A stretch of DNA of 64,000 nt from Bacillus sp. FJAT-28004 (GTDB taxonomy: Bacteria; Bacillota; Bacilli; Paenibacillales; Paenibacillaceae), in contig NZ_LGHP01000001.1 in NCBI RefSeq assembly GCF_001280845.1, forward strand, positions 2,256,435-2,320,434, given 5' to 3'. The notes beneath the pieces were generated by a model. It saw only the letters and a program-made list of their open reading frames with translations, did not search any database and was not told where the DNA came from. A program made the translations under genes and the position numbers. Below are positions 1 to 8,271 of this stretch, one piece after another (the stretch's first letter is position 1; every line of letters starts with the position of its first letter).

Positions 1-76
1 TTGCTGAAATATCGAAAATCAGCGTAATTACGAACATTATGAAGTAAATCTACAATAATAGAGGAGCAATGATATC

Positions 77-262
77 ATGATGAGTTTTGAGTGCGAGTGC
101 GGGAATAAAACAGTAATGTTTGCAACAGGAGATCGGGACGAGCAGGGGAGAGAATTCATTGAAATCGAGGACGATGAGAGGCTAACTTTTAAAATCGGGG
201 ATAAAAGCGTACTATTCCGTTGTTCATTTTGTGGCTATACATACCGACTGGAACAAATTTGA
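77..262 (+). CDS. small zinc-ribbon-like protein, function unknown
   Basis: A 61-residue protein with two cysteine pairs, CEC near residue 6-8 and CSFC near residue 49-52, which could bind one zinc ion. The start ATG lies 10 bases behind GAGGAG (61-66), a good ribosome binding site. A second ATG follows directly, so the true start could be one codon later. No signal peptide or membrane helix is visible. I do not recognise a named family. It stands alone, with its promoter probably near or beyond the window edge. Confidence 0.65.
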   Translation: MMSFECECGNKTVMFATGDRDEQGREFIEIEDDERLTFKIGDKSVLFRCSFCGYTYRLEQI

Positions 263-334
263 TCATCGTTAGAAATTTTATATCGGTTACATATTGAAAA
301 CATCAACCGTTCAGAGTATGATAAACGTAAATTA

Positions 335-350
335 AGTTGTATGTACAAGT
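335..350. promoter_or_regulatory. AraR-like operator, box 1
   Basis: AGTTGTATGTACAAGT matches the Bacillus AraR consensus ATTTGTACGTACAAAT at 13 of 16 positions. It lies about 230 bases before araA, together with a second box 44 bases downstream. AraR is a GntR-LacI chimeric repressor released by L-arabinose; its gene is not in this window. Confidence 0.55.
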
Positions 351-378
351 GCATAATAATACTCATGATAACCAGTGC

Positions 379-394
379 TAATGTCCGTACAAGT
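379..394. promoter_or_regulatory. AraR-like operator, box 2
   Basis: TAATGTCCGTACAAGT matches the AraR consensus at 11 of 16 positions, with an intact right half CGTACAA. The centre-to-centre distance to box 1 is 44 bp, about four helical turns. This resembles the paired, looped operators of the Bacillus subtilis ara operon. A TTGAAA sequence overlaps its right end and could be a -35 element, with TATTAT at 415-420. Confidence 0.45.
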
Positions 395-439
395 TGAAAA
401 AGTTTAATTATCTCTATTATCGCGAATTATTTTATTCGG

Positions 440-562
440 TGGATGCTTACGATGCTGTTTTGCATTCGCAAAACTTAAAGTGGATGCTTACGATGCTGTT
501 TTGCATTCGCAAAACTTAAAGCGGGTGCTTACGTAGCTGTTTTGCATTCGCAAAACTTAAGG
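440..562 (+). repeat. three tandem 41-bp hairpin repeats before araA
   Basis: Units run 440-480, 481-521 and 522-562. The first two are identical and the third differs at a few positions. Each contains the perfect inverted repeat GTTTTGC-ATTC-GCAAAAC, a 7-bp stem with a 4-base loop. The third copy ends in the araA ribosome binding site, so the array lies in the probable araA leader RNA. None of the hairpins is followed by a T run, so simple termination is unlikely. Confidence 0.9.
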
Positions 563-571
563 AGGAACCAA

Positions 572-2062
572 ATGTTACAAGTTAAGCCTTATCAATTTTG
601 GTTTGTTACTGGCAGTCAGCACTTGTACGGTCCAGAAACATTAGAAGAAGTCGCACAGCATTCACGCATTATTGCTGCGGCATTGAATGATGATTCTGTT
701 ATTTCATCCGAAATTGTATTTAAACCTGTAGTAACAACTCCAGAAGAAATTTACAAGCTTTGCTTAGAAGCGAAAGCGGACGAGAACTGTGCGGGCATCA
801 TCACTTGGATGCATACTTTCTCACCAGCAAAAATGTGGATTCATGGTTTGTCTGAGCTGCGTAAGCCATTACTGCATCTACATACACAATTCAACCGCGA
901 TATTCCGTGGGAAACGATTGATATGGACTTCATGAATACGAATCAATCAGCACATGGTGATCGTGAATTTGGACATATTTTCTCTCGTCTAGGCCTTGAG
1001 CGTAAAGTAGTGACGGGCCACTGGGAGGATGGAGTTACACGTTCGCGAATTGCTAGCTGGATGGGCACGGCAATTGCAGTTAACGAGGGATGTCATCTTA
1101 AAGTAGCTCGCTTCGGTGACAACATGCGTCAAGTTTCAGTAACGGAAGGCGATAAAGTTGAAGCGCAAATCAAATTCGGCTGGTCGATAAATGGTTATGG
1201 TATTGGTGATCTTGTTGCTCGTATGAATGAGATATCAGATTTAGAAGTGAAACAGCTGCTTGAACAATATAATGAGCAGTATGACATTTCTTCCGAGACA
1301 CGCAGCAATGCAGCTTCCTGGGCATCGATCGGTGAACAAGCTCGCATTGAGCTGGGTCTTAAAGCATTTTTGCAAGAGGGCGGTTTCTCTGCATTTACAA
1401 CATCATTTGAAGATTTGCACGGCATGAAGCAGCTTCCAGGTCTCGCGGTTCAACGGTTGATGGAGCAAGGTTATGGCTTCGGTGGTGAGGGCGACTGGAA
1501 AACATCCGCGCTTACTCGCATGATGAAGCTAATTGCAAACAACAAAGGGACTTCATTCATGGAGGATTACACGTATCATCTTGAAGAAGGCAACGAGCTC
1601 GTACTTGGATCACATATGCTTGAGGTATGTCCTACGATCGCGGATAGCCGTCCAAAAATCGAAGTTCATCCGCTTGGCATAGGCGGCAAAGCGGATCCAG
1701 CACGAATTGTATTCGACGGACGCTCAGGTTCAGCGCTTAATGCTTCGCTCATCGATCTTGGAAACCGTTTCCGTTTGATCATTAACCAAGTGGATGCAGT
1801 AAAACCGATGCATGATATGCCGAAACTTCCGGTTGCTCGTGTATTGTGGAAGCCAGAGCCATCGCTTCGTGATGCAGCAGAAAGCTGGATCTACGCTGGC
1901 GGCGCTCACCACACTGTATTCTCTTACGTAGTAACGACGGAGCAGCTTGTTGATTGGGCTGATCATGTTGGCATTGAAACCGTAGTGATCGATAAACATT
2001 CAACGGTTCGCGGTGTTCGCAACGAGCTTCGGTGGAACGATCTCAGCTACCGCATTCGTTAA
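572..2062 (+). CDS. araA: L-arabinose isomerase
   Basis: Converts L-arabinose to L-ribulose in the cytoplasm, the first step towards xylulose 5-phosphate. At 496 residues it has the usual family length. The manganese ligands known from the E. coli enzyme are recognisable in GEGDWKT, FMEDYTY, GSHMLEV and GGAHHT. The ATG at 572 is chosen because AAGGAGG (558-564) lies just before it; the longer frame from TTG 542 would include that site. No araB or araD follows: the gene is a single transcription unit with a terminator directly behind. Control by AraR is inferred from the two upstream boxes. The GH127 arabinofuranosidase at 29.5 kb is a likely supplier of its substrate. Confidence 0.97.
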   Translation: MLQVKPYQFWFVTGSQHLYGPETLEEVAQHSRIIAAALNDDSVISSEIVFKPVVTTPEEIYKLCLEAKADENCAGIITWMHTFSPAKMWIHGLSELRKPLLHLHTQFNRDIPWETIDMDFMNTNQSAHGDREFGHIFSRLGLERKVVTGHWEDGVTRSRIASWMGTAIAVNEGCHLKVARFGDNMRQVSVTEGDKVEAQIKFGWSINGYGIGDLVARMNEISDLEVKQLLEQYNEQYDISSETRSNAASWASIGEQARIELGLKAFLQEGGFSAFTTSFEDLHGMKQLPGLAVQRLMEQGYGFGGEGDWKTSALTRMMKLIANNKGTSFMEDYTYHLEEGNELVLGSHMLEVCPTIADSRPKIEVHPLGIGGKADPARIVFDGRSGSALNASLIDLGNRFRLIINQVDAVKPMHDMPKLPVARVLWKPEPSLRDAAESWIYAGGAHHTVFSYVVTTEQLVDWADHVGIETVVIDKHSTVRGVRNELRWNDLSYRIR

Positions 2063-2093
2063 TCATCATACAATCTGCGTAATCGTAAATAGA

Positions 2094-2141
2094 AGAGACT
2101 GATGTTTTAAACCTACCAAGGTTTAAGCAACAGTCTCTTTC
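2094..2141. terminator. terminator behind araA
   Basis: The outer stem AGAGACTG / CAGTCTCT (2094-2101 and 2131-2138) encloses an inner AAACCT / AGGTTT stem and is followed by a T-rich tract. It separates araA from the convergent methyltransferase gene. Confidence 0.8.
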
Positions 2142-2163
2142 TCTACCTTCATGGGGGATTTGA

Positions 2164-2931
2164 TTATCGTTTAATTGCTTTGACTCTAATCCGAACATAA
2201 TCCACATACCAGGAACCATCATGGAATAAGTCATTTCTTAGTTTCGCAGCTATTTTATTGAATATAATCCTTTTTTCTTCATCGGTTACTTCGTTGAAAA
2301 AGTTATTTGCGAAACCCGATAACCAATGACTTAGTCCGTCTTCACCGTCTTCCATCTGAGTGGGGCGATCAAAATGAACGGCATAAGTTACACGGAAACC
2401 TTGTTGTTCAAGTAGAGTGCTGTATTCTGCAATACTTGGGAAGAACCAAGGGTTTAGCTTATCAGCATCAATACCGTAATCTTCATCAAGGACTTCGCTT
2501 GTTGCATTAACTATTTGTTCAATATTGCCCTGACCACCAAATTCTGCAACAAATCTACCGCCGCTACGCAGTACACTCCATACGTTTTCAACCACTTGTT
2601 TCGCATTTTTCATCCAATGCAATGCTGCGTTAGAGAATACTGCATCAAATGTTTCATCCAACTGAAATTGTTCAGCATTTCCAGTGAAGAAATGGATCAT
2701 TGGATATTTCTCTTTTGCTTTTTCAATCATTTCCGCAGAAAAATCCATACCTGTTACTATTGCTCCGGTTTTTGATATTTCATAAGCCAAATCTCCCGTA
2801 CCACAACCTAAATCGAATATTTTCTCGCCAGAAACGGGATTTAATAATGCAATGACTTGCTTCCCGTATTCAGAAACAAAACCTAGTTTATTGTCATATA
2901 AATCGGTTTTCCAAAATTGACTGGAACTCAT
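2164..2931 (-). CDS. class I SAM-dependent methyltransferase
   Basis: A 255-residue soluble enzyme of the Methyltransf_11/25 type. Motif I FDLGCGTGD (about residues 39-47) binds S-adenosylmethionine; GMDFSAEMI and the AVFSNAALHW segment fit motifs II to IV. The architecture resembles trans-aconitate or malonyl-ACP methyltransferases, but the substrate cannot be read from sequence. It is monocistronic, convergent with araA, and preceded by AGGGGATGATGTT as a moderate ribosome binding site. It shows no link to the sugar genes around it. Confidence 0.85.
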   Translation of the reverse strand: MSSSQFWKTDLYDNKLGFVSEYGKQVIALLNPVSGEKIFDLGCGTGDLAYEISKTGAIVTGMDFSAEMIEKAKEKYPMIHFFTGNAEQFQLDETFDAVFSNAALHWMKNAKQVVENVWSVLRSGGRFVAEFGGQGNIEQIVNATSEVLDEDYGIDADKLNPWFFPSIAEYSTLLEQQGFRVTYAVHFDRPTQMEDGEDGLSHWLSGFANNFFNEVTDEEKRIIFNKIAAKLRNDLFHDGSWYVDYVRIRVKAIKR

Positions 2932-3041
2932 AACATCATCCCCTAACCATTGGTAACCATATTTTCACACAAAGGTGCTATATAAGTAAAATATATCATT
3001 CCTATCGCCTTTATAGTTTACACCTATTAATAATCGGTCAA

Positions 3042-3080
3042 AAAAAGCTTTACTTCTTATCATTAGAAGTAAAGCTTTTT
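3042..3080. terminator. bidirectional terminator
   Basis: A 16-bp perfect stem (3042-3057 with 3065-3080) with a 7-base loop, flanked by A and T runs. It ends the minus-strand gene at 3108-3887 and isolates the methyltransferase gene. Confidence 0.85.
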
Positions 3081-3107
3081 GTTTATCAACAGCGTTTATT
3101 AATTGGT

Positions 3108-3887
3108 TTATTCCGATTTTTCTTTTTGAATTTTCGCAGGATTATTGATTTTGTAAGGAATCGGATGTTTCGTCAGCTTTTTAGCAACTATTTTTCCTTC
3201 GAAAATCAGGATATCGCCGATTTCCAGCTCTAGTTTTTTGAGCGTTGCACTATGGCTGGACCATGCGTCGCCGATTTCCATAGCAGGATCTTGAATTGCA
3301 ACCGTGTCATAAATAACGATCTCGTCATCTGTATCTGAGAAATTGTTAGGCACAGTAGTAAATTCCTTTACGGTTGCGACCATCTTGACCTTTTCTTCGG
3401 GAAGCTGGAGCTTTGGCGCTTTTTCTTTTTTTGTTTTTTCCTTTGGAGCAGCTGCTGCTTTAGGTTCTTTATGTACTTCTTCTGCTAACTCAGGAGATGT
3501 TATTGTTTCTGAAATGGATGCTAGCTCTGTGTTTTGTGATGCTTCTATCGGGGCATCAGTTCTTATAGCTTCAATCTCTTGAGCTGGTGTAGATTCTTCT
3601 ACTGCACTGGAAATCTTCTGACCATAACTAGAAGCCTGCATTTCCTTTAAGTAGGAGGGATGAATACAATGCTTTTGTTCGTTTTCAAATGAAATGACAG
3701 CAGTCATTTTATCCACGAACCCAATAATAGAGCATTCGAGATTCATGCCGTTTCCTTTGTAGAAAAATACTTTTGTTTTGGCAGCCTTCTCAGACAGCAA
3801 ACCCCATTCTTTGCATTTTTCTATTTGCTCTGCTTCGTTTTCGAAGGCTTGATACGATATCGGTTCAATAATGAATGGATGTCCCAT
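3108..3887 (-). CDS. conserved protein of unknown function with disordered linker
   Basis: About 259 residues in three parts: an N-terminal globular region (about 1-95), a Glu/Ala/Lys-rich low-complexity linker (about 95-165, with PKAAAAPKEKTKKEK), and a C-terminal globular region. There is no signal peptide or membrane helix. The start MGHPF is preferred over an upstream ATG because GGCGGAG lies five bases before it on the minus strand. I do not recognise a family. The layout of two folded ends joined by a charged linker suggests a binding or adaptor role, which is inference only. Confidence 0.75.
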   Translation of the reverse strand: MGHPFIIEPISYQAFENEAEQIEKCKEWGLLSEKAAKTKVFFYKGNGMNLECSIIGFVDKMTAVISFENEQKHCIHPSYLKEMQASSYGQKISSAVEESTPAQEIEAIRTDAPIEASQNTELASISETITSPELAEEVHKEPKAAAAPKEKTKKEKAPKLQLPEEKVKMVATVKEFTTVPNNFSDTDDEIVIYDTVAIQDPAMEIGDAWSSHSATLKKLELEIGDILIFEGKIVAKKLTKHPIPYKINNPAKIQKEKSE

Positions 3888-4050
3888 GTAATCTCCGCCT
3901 TTCTGTATTATCATCATCTATTTTATCATTTTTTTGGCTTGTTAGTCGGTACTTGCTGATGATTATTAAATTCATACTAGTTTATTTGATTAAGAAGGGA
4001 GTGGAGGGGAAAACATGTCGCCGCAATAGGAACATTTTAACAATGTTTAT

Positions 4051-4079
4051 TTGACAATGAGAATCGTTATCGATATAGT
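4051..4079 (+). promoter_or_regulatory. sigma-A promoter with Fur box
   Basis: TTGACA (4051-4056) and TATAGT (4074-4079) are separated by exactly 17 bp. TGAGAATCGTTATCG (4058-4072) inside the spacer fits the 7-1-7 Fur box TGATAAT-N-ATTATCA with three changes. Iron-loaded Fur would block RNA polymerase here, so the following gene should be induced by iron shortage. Confidence 0.75.
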
Positions 4080-4117
4080 TGAATGGAAGATTTGAAAATG
4101 AAATGGGAGGGATTTCT

Positions 4118-4444
4118 CTGTTCATTCAATTGAGAACAATTGTGGTGGAAAAAGGAAATTCGCAGCAAGTAGTCGACAATTTTGGGCAAGAGGGCTATAT
4201 TGACGGCAAGGAAGGCCTAATCGATATTAATATTATGGTTAATAGAAAAGCAAAAGAGAATGAGGAAGTTGTTATCATGATCCGTTGGGAGTCTGAGGAA
4301 GCGTGGAAAAACTGGGAGAAGGATCCCGTCCATATTGCAGGCCATCGGAACAAAAAAGATGAGAAACGTCCTTCATATATTGTTGATTCGTCTGTTAGCA
4401 TATATGATGTTAAAAAAATCAAACCAGGTACTTTTGGAAAATAA
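4118..4444 (+). CDS. hmoA: HmoA/IsdG-type heme-degrading monooxygenase
   Basis: A 108-residue ABM-fold enzyme that opens the heme ring to release iron. FIQLRTIVVEKG at the N-terminus and IRWESEEAWKNWEKDPVHIAGH, which carries the family heme-side histidine region, match the HmoA group, as does the length. The proposed start is CTG at 4118: GGGAGG (4105-4110) lies seven bases before it and family proteins begin at this Phe-Ile-Gln. The in-frame ATG at 4103 overlaps that ribosome binding site, and the TTG at 4079 overlaps the -10 box, so both are less likely. Single gene, Fur-controlled, with its own terminator. Confidence 0.85.
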   Translation: MFIQLRTIVVEKGNSQQVVDNFGQEGYIDGKEGLIDINIMVNRKAKENEEVVIMIRWESEEAWKNWEKDPVHIAGHRNKKDEKRPSYIVDSSVSIYDVKKIKPGTFGK

Positions 4445-4448
4445 ATGG

Positions 4449-4488
4449 AAAGCGACTTACCCGTGCAGGGCAATGTCGCTTTTTTTTA
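4449..4488 (+). terminator. terminator behind hmoA
   Basis: AAAGCGAC (4449-4456) pairs with GTCGCTTT (4475-4482), followed by a run of T. It starts five bases behind the hmoA stop codon. Confidence 0.85.
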
Positions 4489-4592
4489 TTTTACTACAAG
4501 TCCAATTCCATCATCTGCAATTGAAACATCATTCTCAAAATCTTTCAAAATAGTAAAAAACATAGATTAAAACGATTGTTCGAAAATAACAA

Positions 4593-4636
4593 AGAGCCTT
4601 GCGGGTCAACAACTGGCCTGCAGGGCTCTATTTTTT
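4593..4636 (+). terminator. second terminator-like hairpin before the Cache-AraC gene
   Basis: AGAGCC (4593-4598) pairs with GGCTCT (4624-4629), with further G-C pairs inside, followed by ATTTTTT. No gene lies between the hmoA terminator and this hairpin, so it is either a back-up terminator or the end of a small transcript. A TATAAT at 4669-4674 further on may belong to the promoter of the next gene. Confidence 0.6.
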
Positions 4637-4733
4637 GTGCTACTTATTTGTTTTAAAAACTATTAATGTATAATGCCGAACTCATATGATGCATATAGTA
4701 ATGAACAAGCTGCATCCCGTGAGGAGGTTGTGA

Positions 4734-7058
4734 ATGAAATCAAGCATTTCGGGAAAAGTGATGACCATTTACGGAAGCATCTTTCTGCTGATTATTGTTT
4801 TAACCTTCTGGTTGTCCTACCGGGGCACGGTTGGCCCGCTTGAGGCCGATCTGACCAATACGAATCTCGCTCTACTCAAGCAAGTAGACCAAAAGATCGA
4901 AGTGGCCTTCCGCCAGACCGAGAAAGATTTGCTTGCTCTTATGGAAGAACTCGAATTCGTGTACTTCATGCTGGACAGCTACAATGATGACGCCCAAAAA
5001 TACAGCAACTATTATGGGCTTACGACAAAATTAAAAAACTTTATTAACGCGAATCCTACTTTCTCATCGATTTTCGTTTACTCTGCTGTAAACGGCGATA
5101 TTTTGACCGAAAAGGCTTATATGAATGATATTTCACCGGTAGACAACTGGCTGGCTGCTTATATGGACATGCCGGGTTATTTCAAGTGGATGACGACCCA
5201 TCCGGTATGGGATGGAACGACGACTCAAAACGTTGTCACACTGGTGCGCTCCTACCCGACGCTCAGTAGTCCCGGATACCGTAACGGCATCGTTGCCGTC
5301 AACATTAACGAAGATGTGCTCTACAGCATGATTAAATCCGTCTATGAGGAAAGCTCGGCTGGCCATCTGTTTATATTCGACGCGGATGGAAAAGTCGTCA
5401 GCCACGACGACAAAACGCTGCTATATCAAAATTTGAAGCAATTGCCCTATATGAAAAACGTGCTTTCTTCCGAAGGCAGTGGATCCCTATCAATCAAGCA
5501 GGACGGCGTCCCGCAAACCGTGTTTTACCGGACATCCGCCTATACAGGTTGGAAAATGGTCAGCATCATGCCGGAATCGCAAATTTACGAGCCGCTTCAG
5601 ATTACCCGCAATCTGCTGTTCATATTGGCTGGCGTAATGGTCGTCCTTGCGTTAATTGTACTGTTCTACGTCAATCGATTAACCTTCAAGCCGCTTGACC
5701 GGTTGGTCGGTAAGCTTGCAGGCACCTATCAGCCGGATAAGAAGCGCGGATTTGATACGGCAGGTTTCACCTATTTGGAGTCGGTGTTCGAGCAGATGAT
5801 GGAGGATCGGGAGCATTTGGAGAAGCATGTGCGGGATTCCAAGTCCGTGCTCAAATGGAGATTGATTATGGATATGCTGACCGGCTACCAAACGGACTAC
5901 CAAGCTTTGCGGCATCATCTTGAATTCACCGGCATAAGGCTCTATTCGGAGCGCTACCTTGTATGTACAGCGGAAATCGGTATAGCAGAAGGCAGCTTGA
6001 GCCCGCGCGATGAAACGTTGTATACGTATGTGTTTTGCAACGTGGCGGAAGAGCTGATGGGCAAAGAGGATGCAGGAGTCGCTATCGATTTGGGCGGCGG
6101 ACGCGCGGCTCTTGTCTTTAGCTTCGCGGAAGGCGAAGCGGAGCAAAACCATTTGCGTGCGCTCGCTATTTTGGAATGGATACTGGAGGTCATTAAAAAG
6201 CAATTTGGCTTAGTCGCCACGGTTGGCGTAGGCAGAGGAGTCAAGGAACTCGCCGACATTCAAAGCTCCTACGGCGAGTCGCGTAAGGCGCTCCGCTACA
6301 AGATGCTTTTTGGCAGTCATTCAGTCATTTCTATAGAGGATTTGCAACCGCCAGACAGCCAGGATTATTATCGTTTGAACCGGAAGGCAACTCGGATTAT
6401 GGAGGCGCTCAAGCAGACGGATACGGACAAAATGAAGGAGGATGTGCACCAAGCCTTCGAGAAGGCGGTGGAGCTAGGCTTGCCTCCTGACCTCATCCGC
6501 CAGTTTTCGTTCGACTTAATCGTGAAGGCGCTGCAGGTTGCGGATGCAATCGGGATCGGACCCGAGGAGTCGATGGGCAACTTGGACAGTATTTATGAGA
6601 AGATCGAGCACAGTGAGGATTGGAAGCAGGCAGAGGGCCTCGTCCTCGCTGTTCTTGAAGAGCTGGCGGCCAAGCTTTCGAGCAAACGAAGCCTGAGAGG
6701 AAAGAATGACACGATTGAGCGGATGCTTACTTACATTCAATCCCATTACCATGAAAATGATTTGTCGCTCGATCGGCTCGCCGAGCAGTTTCATTTGAGC
6801 CCAACCTATATCAGTAAGCAGTTTAAAGAGTATACCGAGCGAAACTTTATCGACTATCTAATCGAAATTCGAATTGACGCCTCGAAAGCACTGCTCGTTG
6901 ACAAGGACAAGAAAGTGAACGACATCGCCGAAGCGATTGGATATATGAATACCCGAAGCTTCCTGCGGACGTTTAAAAAATATACAGGGATGACACCGAC
7001 AGAGTTCCGCGAGCAAACCATCAGCAAGCTAACGGGGCAAGACTCGGAGCAAACGTAA
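4734..7058 (+). CDS. membrane Cache-domain AraC-family transcriptional regulator
   Basis: A 774-residue one-component sensor regulator. A transmembrane helix (about 10-28), an extracytoplasmic Cache-like region (about 35-280), a second helix (about 285-307), a cytoplasmic linker, and a C-terminal AraC double helix-turn-helix (about 665-765, LAEQFHLSPTYISKQFKEY and IAEAIGYMNTRSFLRTFKKY) are all visible. The family usually senses an external sugar and activates the neighbouring importer. GAGGAGG (4721-4727) precedes the ATG by six bases. Immediately downstream are two LplB/LplC-type permeases, a binding protein and a large secreted glycosidase, the expected targets. The ligand is unknown. Confidence 0.92.
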   Translation: MKSSISGKVMTIYGSIFLLIIVLTFWLSYRGTVGPLEADLTNTNLALLKQVDQKIEVAFRQTEKDLLALMEELEFVYFMLDSYNDDAQKYSNYYGLTTKLKNFINANPTFSSIFVYSAVNGDILTEKAYMNDISPVDNWLAAYMDMPGYFKWMTTHPVWDGTTTQNVVTLVRSYPTLSSPGYRNGIVAVNINEDVLYSMIKSVYEESSAGHLFIFDADGKVVSHDDKTLLYQNLKQLPYMKNVLSSEGSGSLSIKQDGVPQTVFYRTSAYTGWKMVSIMPESQIYEPLQITRNLLFILAGVMVVLALIVLFYVNRLTFKPLDRLVGKLAGTYQPDKKRGFDTAGFTYLESVFEQMMEDREHLEKHVRDSKSVLKWRLIMDMLTGYQTDYQALRHHLEFTGIRLYSERYLVCTAEIGIAEGSLSPRDETLYTYVFCNVAEELMGKEDAGVAIDLGGGRAALVFSFAEGEAEQNHLRALAILEWILEVIKKQFGLVATVGVGRGVKELADIQSSYGESRKALRYKMLFGSHSVISIEDLQPPDSQDYYRLNRKATRIMEALKQTDTDKMKEDVHQAFEKAVELGLPPDLIRQFSFDLIVKALQVADAIGIGPEESMGNLDSIYEKIEHSEDWKQAEGLVLAVLEELAAKLSSKRSLRGKNDTIERMLTYIQSHYHENDLSLDRLAEQFHLSPTYISKQFKEYTERNFIDYLIEIRIDASKALLVDKDKKVNDIAEAIGYMNTRSFLRTFKKYTGMTPTEFREQTISKLTGQDSEQT

Positions 7059-7059
7059 G

Positions 7060-7103
7060 ACCGGTGGCACACTTCCAAAGCGGAGGCGTCGCCCCGGTTT
7101 TTT
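7060..7103 (+). terminator. terminator behind Cache-AraC gene
   Basis: ACCGG-TGGC pairs with GCC-CCGGT with one bulge, then TTTTTT. It separates the regulator from the importer operon, which therefore needs its own promoter. Confidence 0.7.
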
Positions 7104-7104
7104 C

Positions 7105-7205
7105 CTTGAAATATAAGAATTTATAAGTTTGTTAGCTTATAAAGGGCTTATATTTCTCCGTCAAAGCTACTTCAGCATCCAGAGGATGCTGAAGGCGTTT
7201 TTGCT
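7105..7205 (+). other. nested stem-loops ending in a terminator-like hairpin
   Basis: Inside the 350-base gap before the importer genes lie two nested perfect stems, AAATATAAG/CTTATATTT (7109-7117, 7147-7155) and TTATAAG/CTTATAA (7121-7127, 7136-7142). A perfect 11-bp hairpin follows (7170-7180, 7184-7194, loop AGA), then GCGTTTTTG. The arrangement resembles a structured leader plus terminator, or a small RNA. I recognise no known riboswitch class. The rest of the gap to 7360 holds no gene I can support. Confidence 0.5.
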
Positions 7206-7410
7206 TGTAATCGCGGGCTTTCTTAGGTGTCACAGCAAAAGAATGAACCTGTTCAAGAAAGGTGACTAGGCCATTTCACAATAAAAGACACCAGGCACAG
7301 AACATGTCTATATTCAGCTTCCCGCGCTTTGTGTACGATCGAATTGTAGACGGAACATAAAGGGGGGGAGGACGATTTGGATACGGCTTAAACGGGATCG
7401 TCACTTATAT

Positions 7411-8271
7411 TTGATGCTTCTGCCTGTCATCTTGTTTTATGTAATCTTTAAATACGCACCGATGGCGGGCGAGATTATCGCATTCAAAAATTACCGGTTT
7501 ATTGATGGAATATGGGGAAGCGAGTGGGCTGGGTTTCATCATTTTCAAATGCTGTTCGCAAGCTTGGATTTTTGGAGAATTCTTAGAAATACGCTGCTGT
7601 TGAACATCTATAGTCTAGTTTTCGGTTTTCCGGTACCTATCCTGCTTGCCCTGCTGCTAAACGAGGTGCGCAGAGAATGGTACAAAAGAACGGTTCAGAA
7701 CCTGTTGTATCTGCCTCACTTCATCTCTTGGGTTGTGCTGGGCGGAATCGTTATCGCGATCCTATCGCCGAGTACAGGCGTCGTGAATCTGATTCTAAAA
7801 CAATTTGGCATCGAGCCCGTTTATTTTATGGCGGATTCGTCTTGGTGGCCTGTCGTTTATACAGTATCCGGTATTTGGCGCGAAGCGGGCTGGGGGACGA
7901 TTCTCTATTTAGCAGCGATGGCTTCGATTGATCCCCAGCTTTATGAAGCAGCCAAAATCGACGGGGCAAACAAGCTGCGGCAAATTTGGCATATTACGCT
8001 TCCCGGCATTCGCAGCACGATTGCCATCTTATTGATCCTTCGCATGGGGCATATGATGGATGTTGGCCTTGAGCAAACGCTGGTGCTTCAAAACCAATCC
8101 GTGCTGGACGTAGCGGATGTCATCAGCACCTACGTATACCGTGTCGGCTTGCAAAATATGAATTACAGCTACACGACAGCGCTTGGGTTATTCCAGTCCT
8201 TGATTGGGTTTATTCTAGTCGTGGGCGTTAACGGGCTTATACGGAAGTTCGGCGAAAGGGGGTTATGGTAA
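7411..8271 (+). CDS. ABC sugar importer permease, LplB-like
   Basis: Inner-membrane subunit of a carbohydrate uptake-1 type importer. Six helices are visible, and the EAA loop EAAKIDGANKLRQIWHITLPG contacts the ATPase. The 5' end is odd. The strong GGGAGG site (7366-7371) sits five bases before TTG 7377, but that frame stops after four codons. Reading resumes in frame from 7384 with RLKRDRHLYLM, a typical LplB N-terminus, so one extra A at 7383 may have shifted the start. Otherwise translation begins at ATT 7375, or at TTG 7411 or ATG 7414, the latter two losing the cytoplasmic tail. The stop overlaps the next permease by seven bases. Confidence 0.85.
   Translation: MMLLPVILFYVIFKYAPMAGEIIAFKNYRFIDGIWGSEWAGFHHFQMLFASLDFWRILRNTLLLNIYSLVFGFPVPILLALLLNEVRREWYKRTVQNLLYLPHFISWVVLGGIVIAILSPSTGVVNLILKQFGIEPVYFMADSSWWPVVYTVSGIWREAGWGTILYLAAMASIDPQLYEAAKIDGANKLRQIWHITLPGIRSTIAILLILRMGHMMDVGLEQTLVLQNQSVLDVADVISTYVYRVGLQNMNYSYTTALGLFQSLIGFILVVGVNGLIRKFGERGLW

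Noticed and set aside
440..562. CRISPR array
   Set aside because: Three direct tandem copies without spacers; the whole unit repeats, so it is a tandem repeat.
4335..4553. 72-residue plus-strand frame
   Set aside because: Overlaps the end of hmoA in another frame and reads through its terminator.
5679..6203. 174-residue minus-strand frame
   Set aside because: It lies wholly inside the Cache-AraC gene on the other strand, without a ribosome binding site or recognisable domain; a shadow frame.
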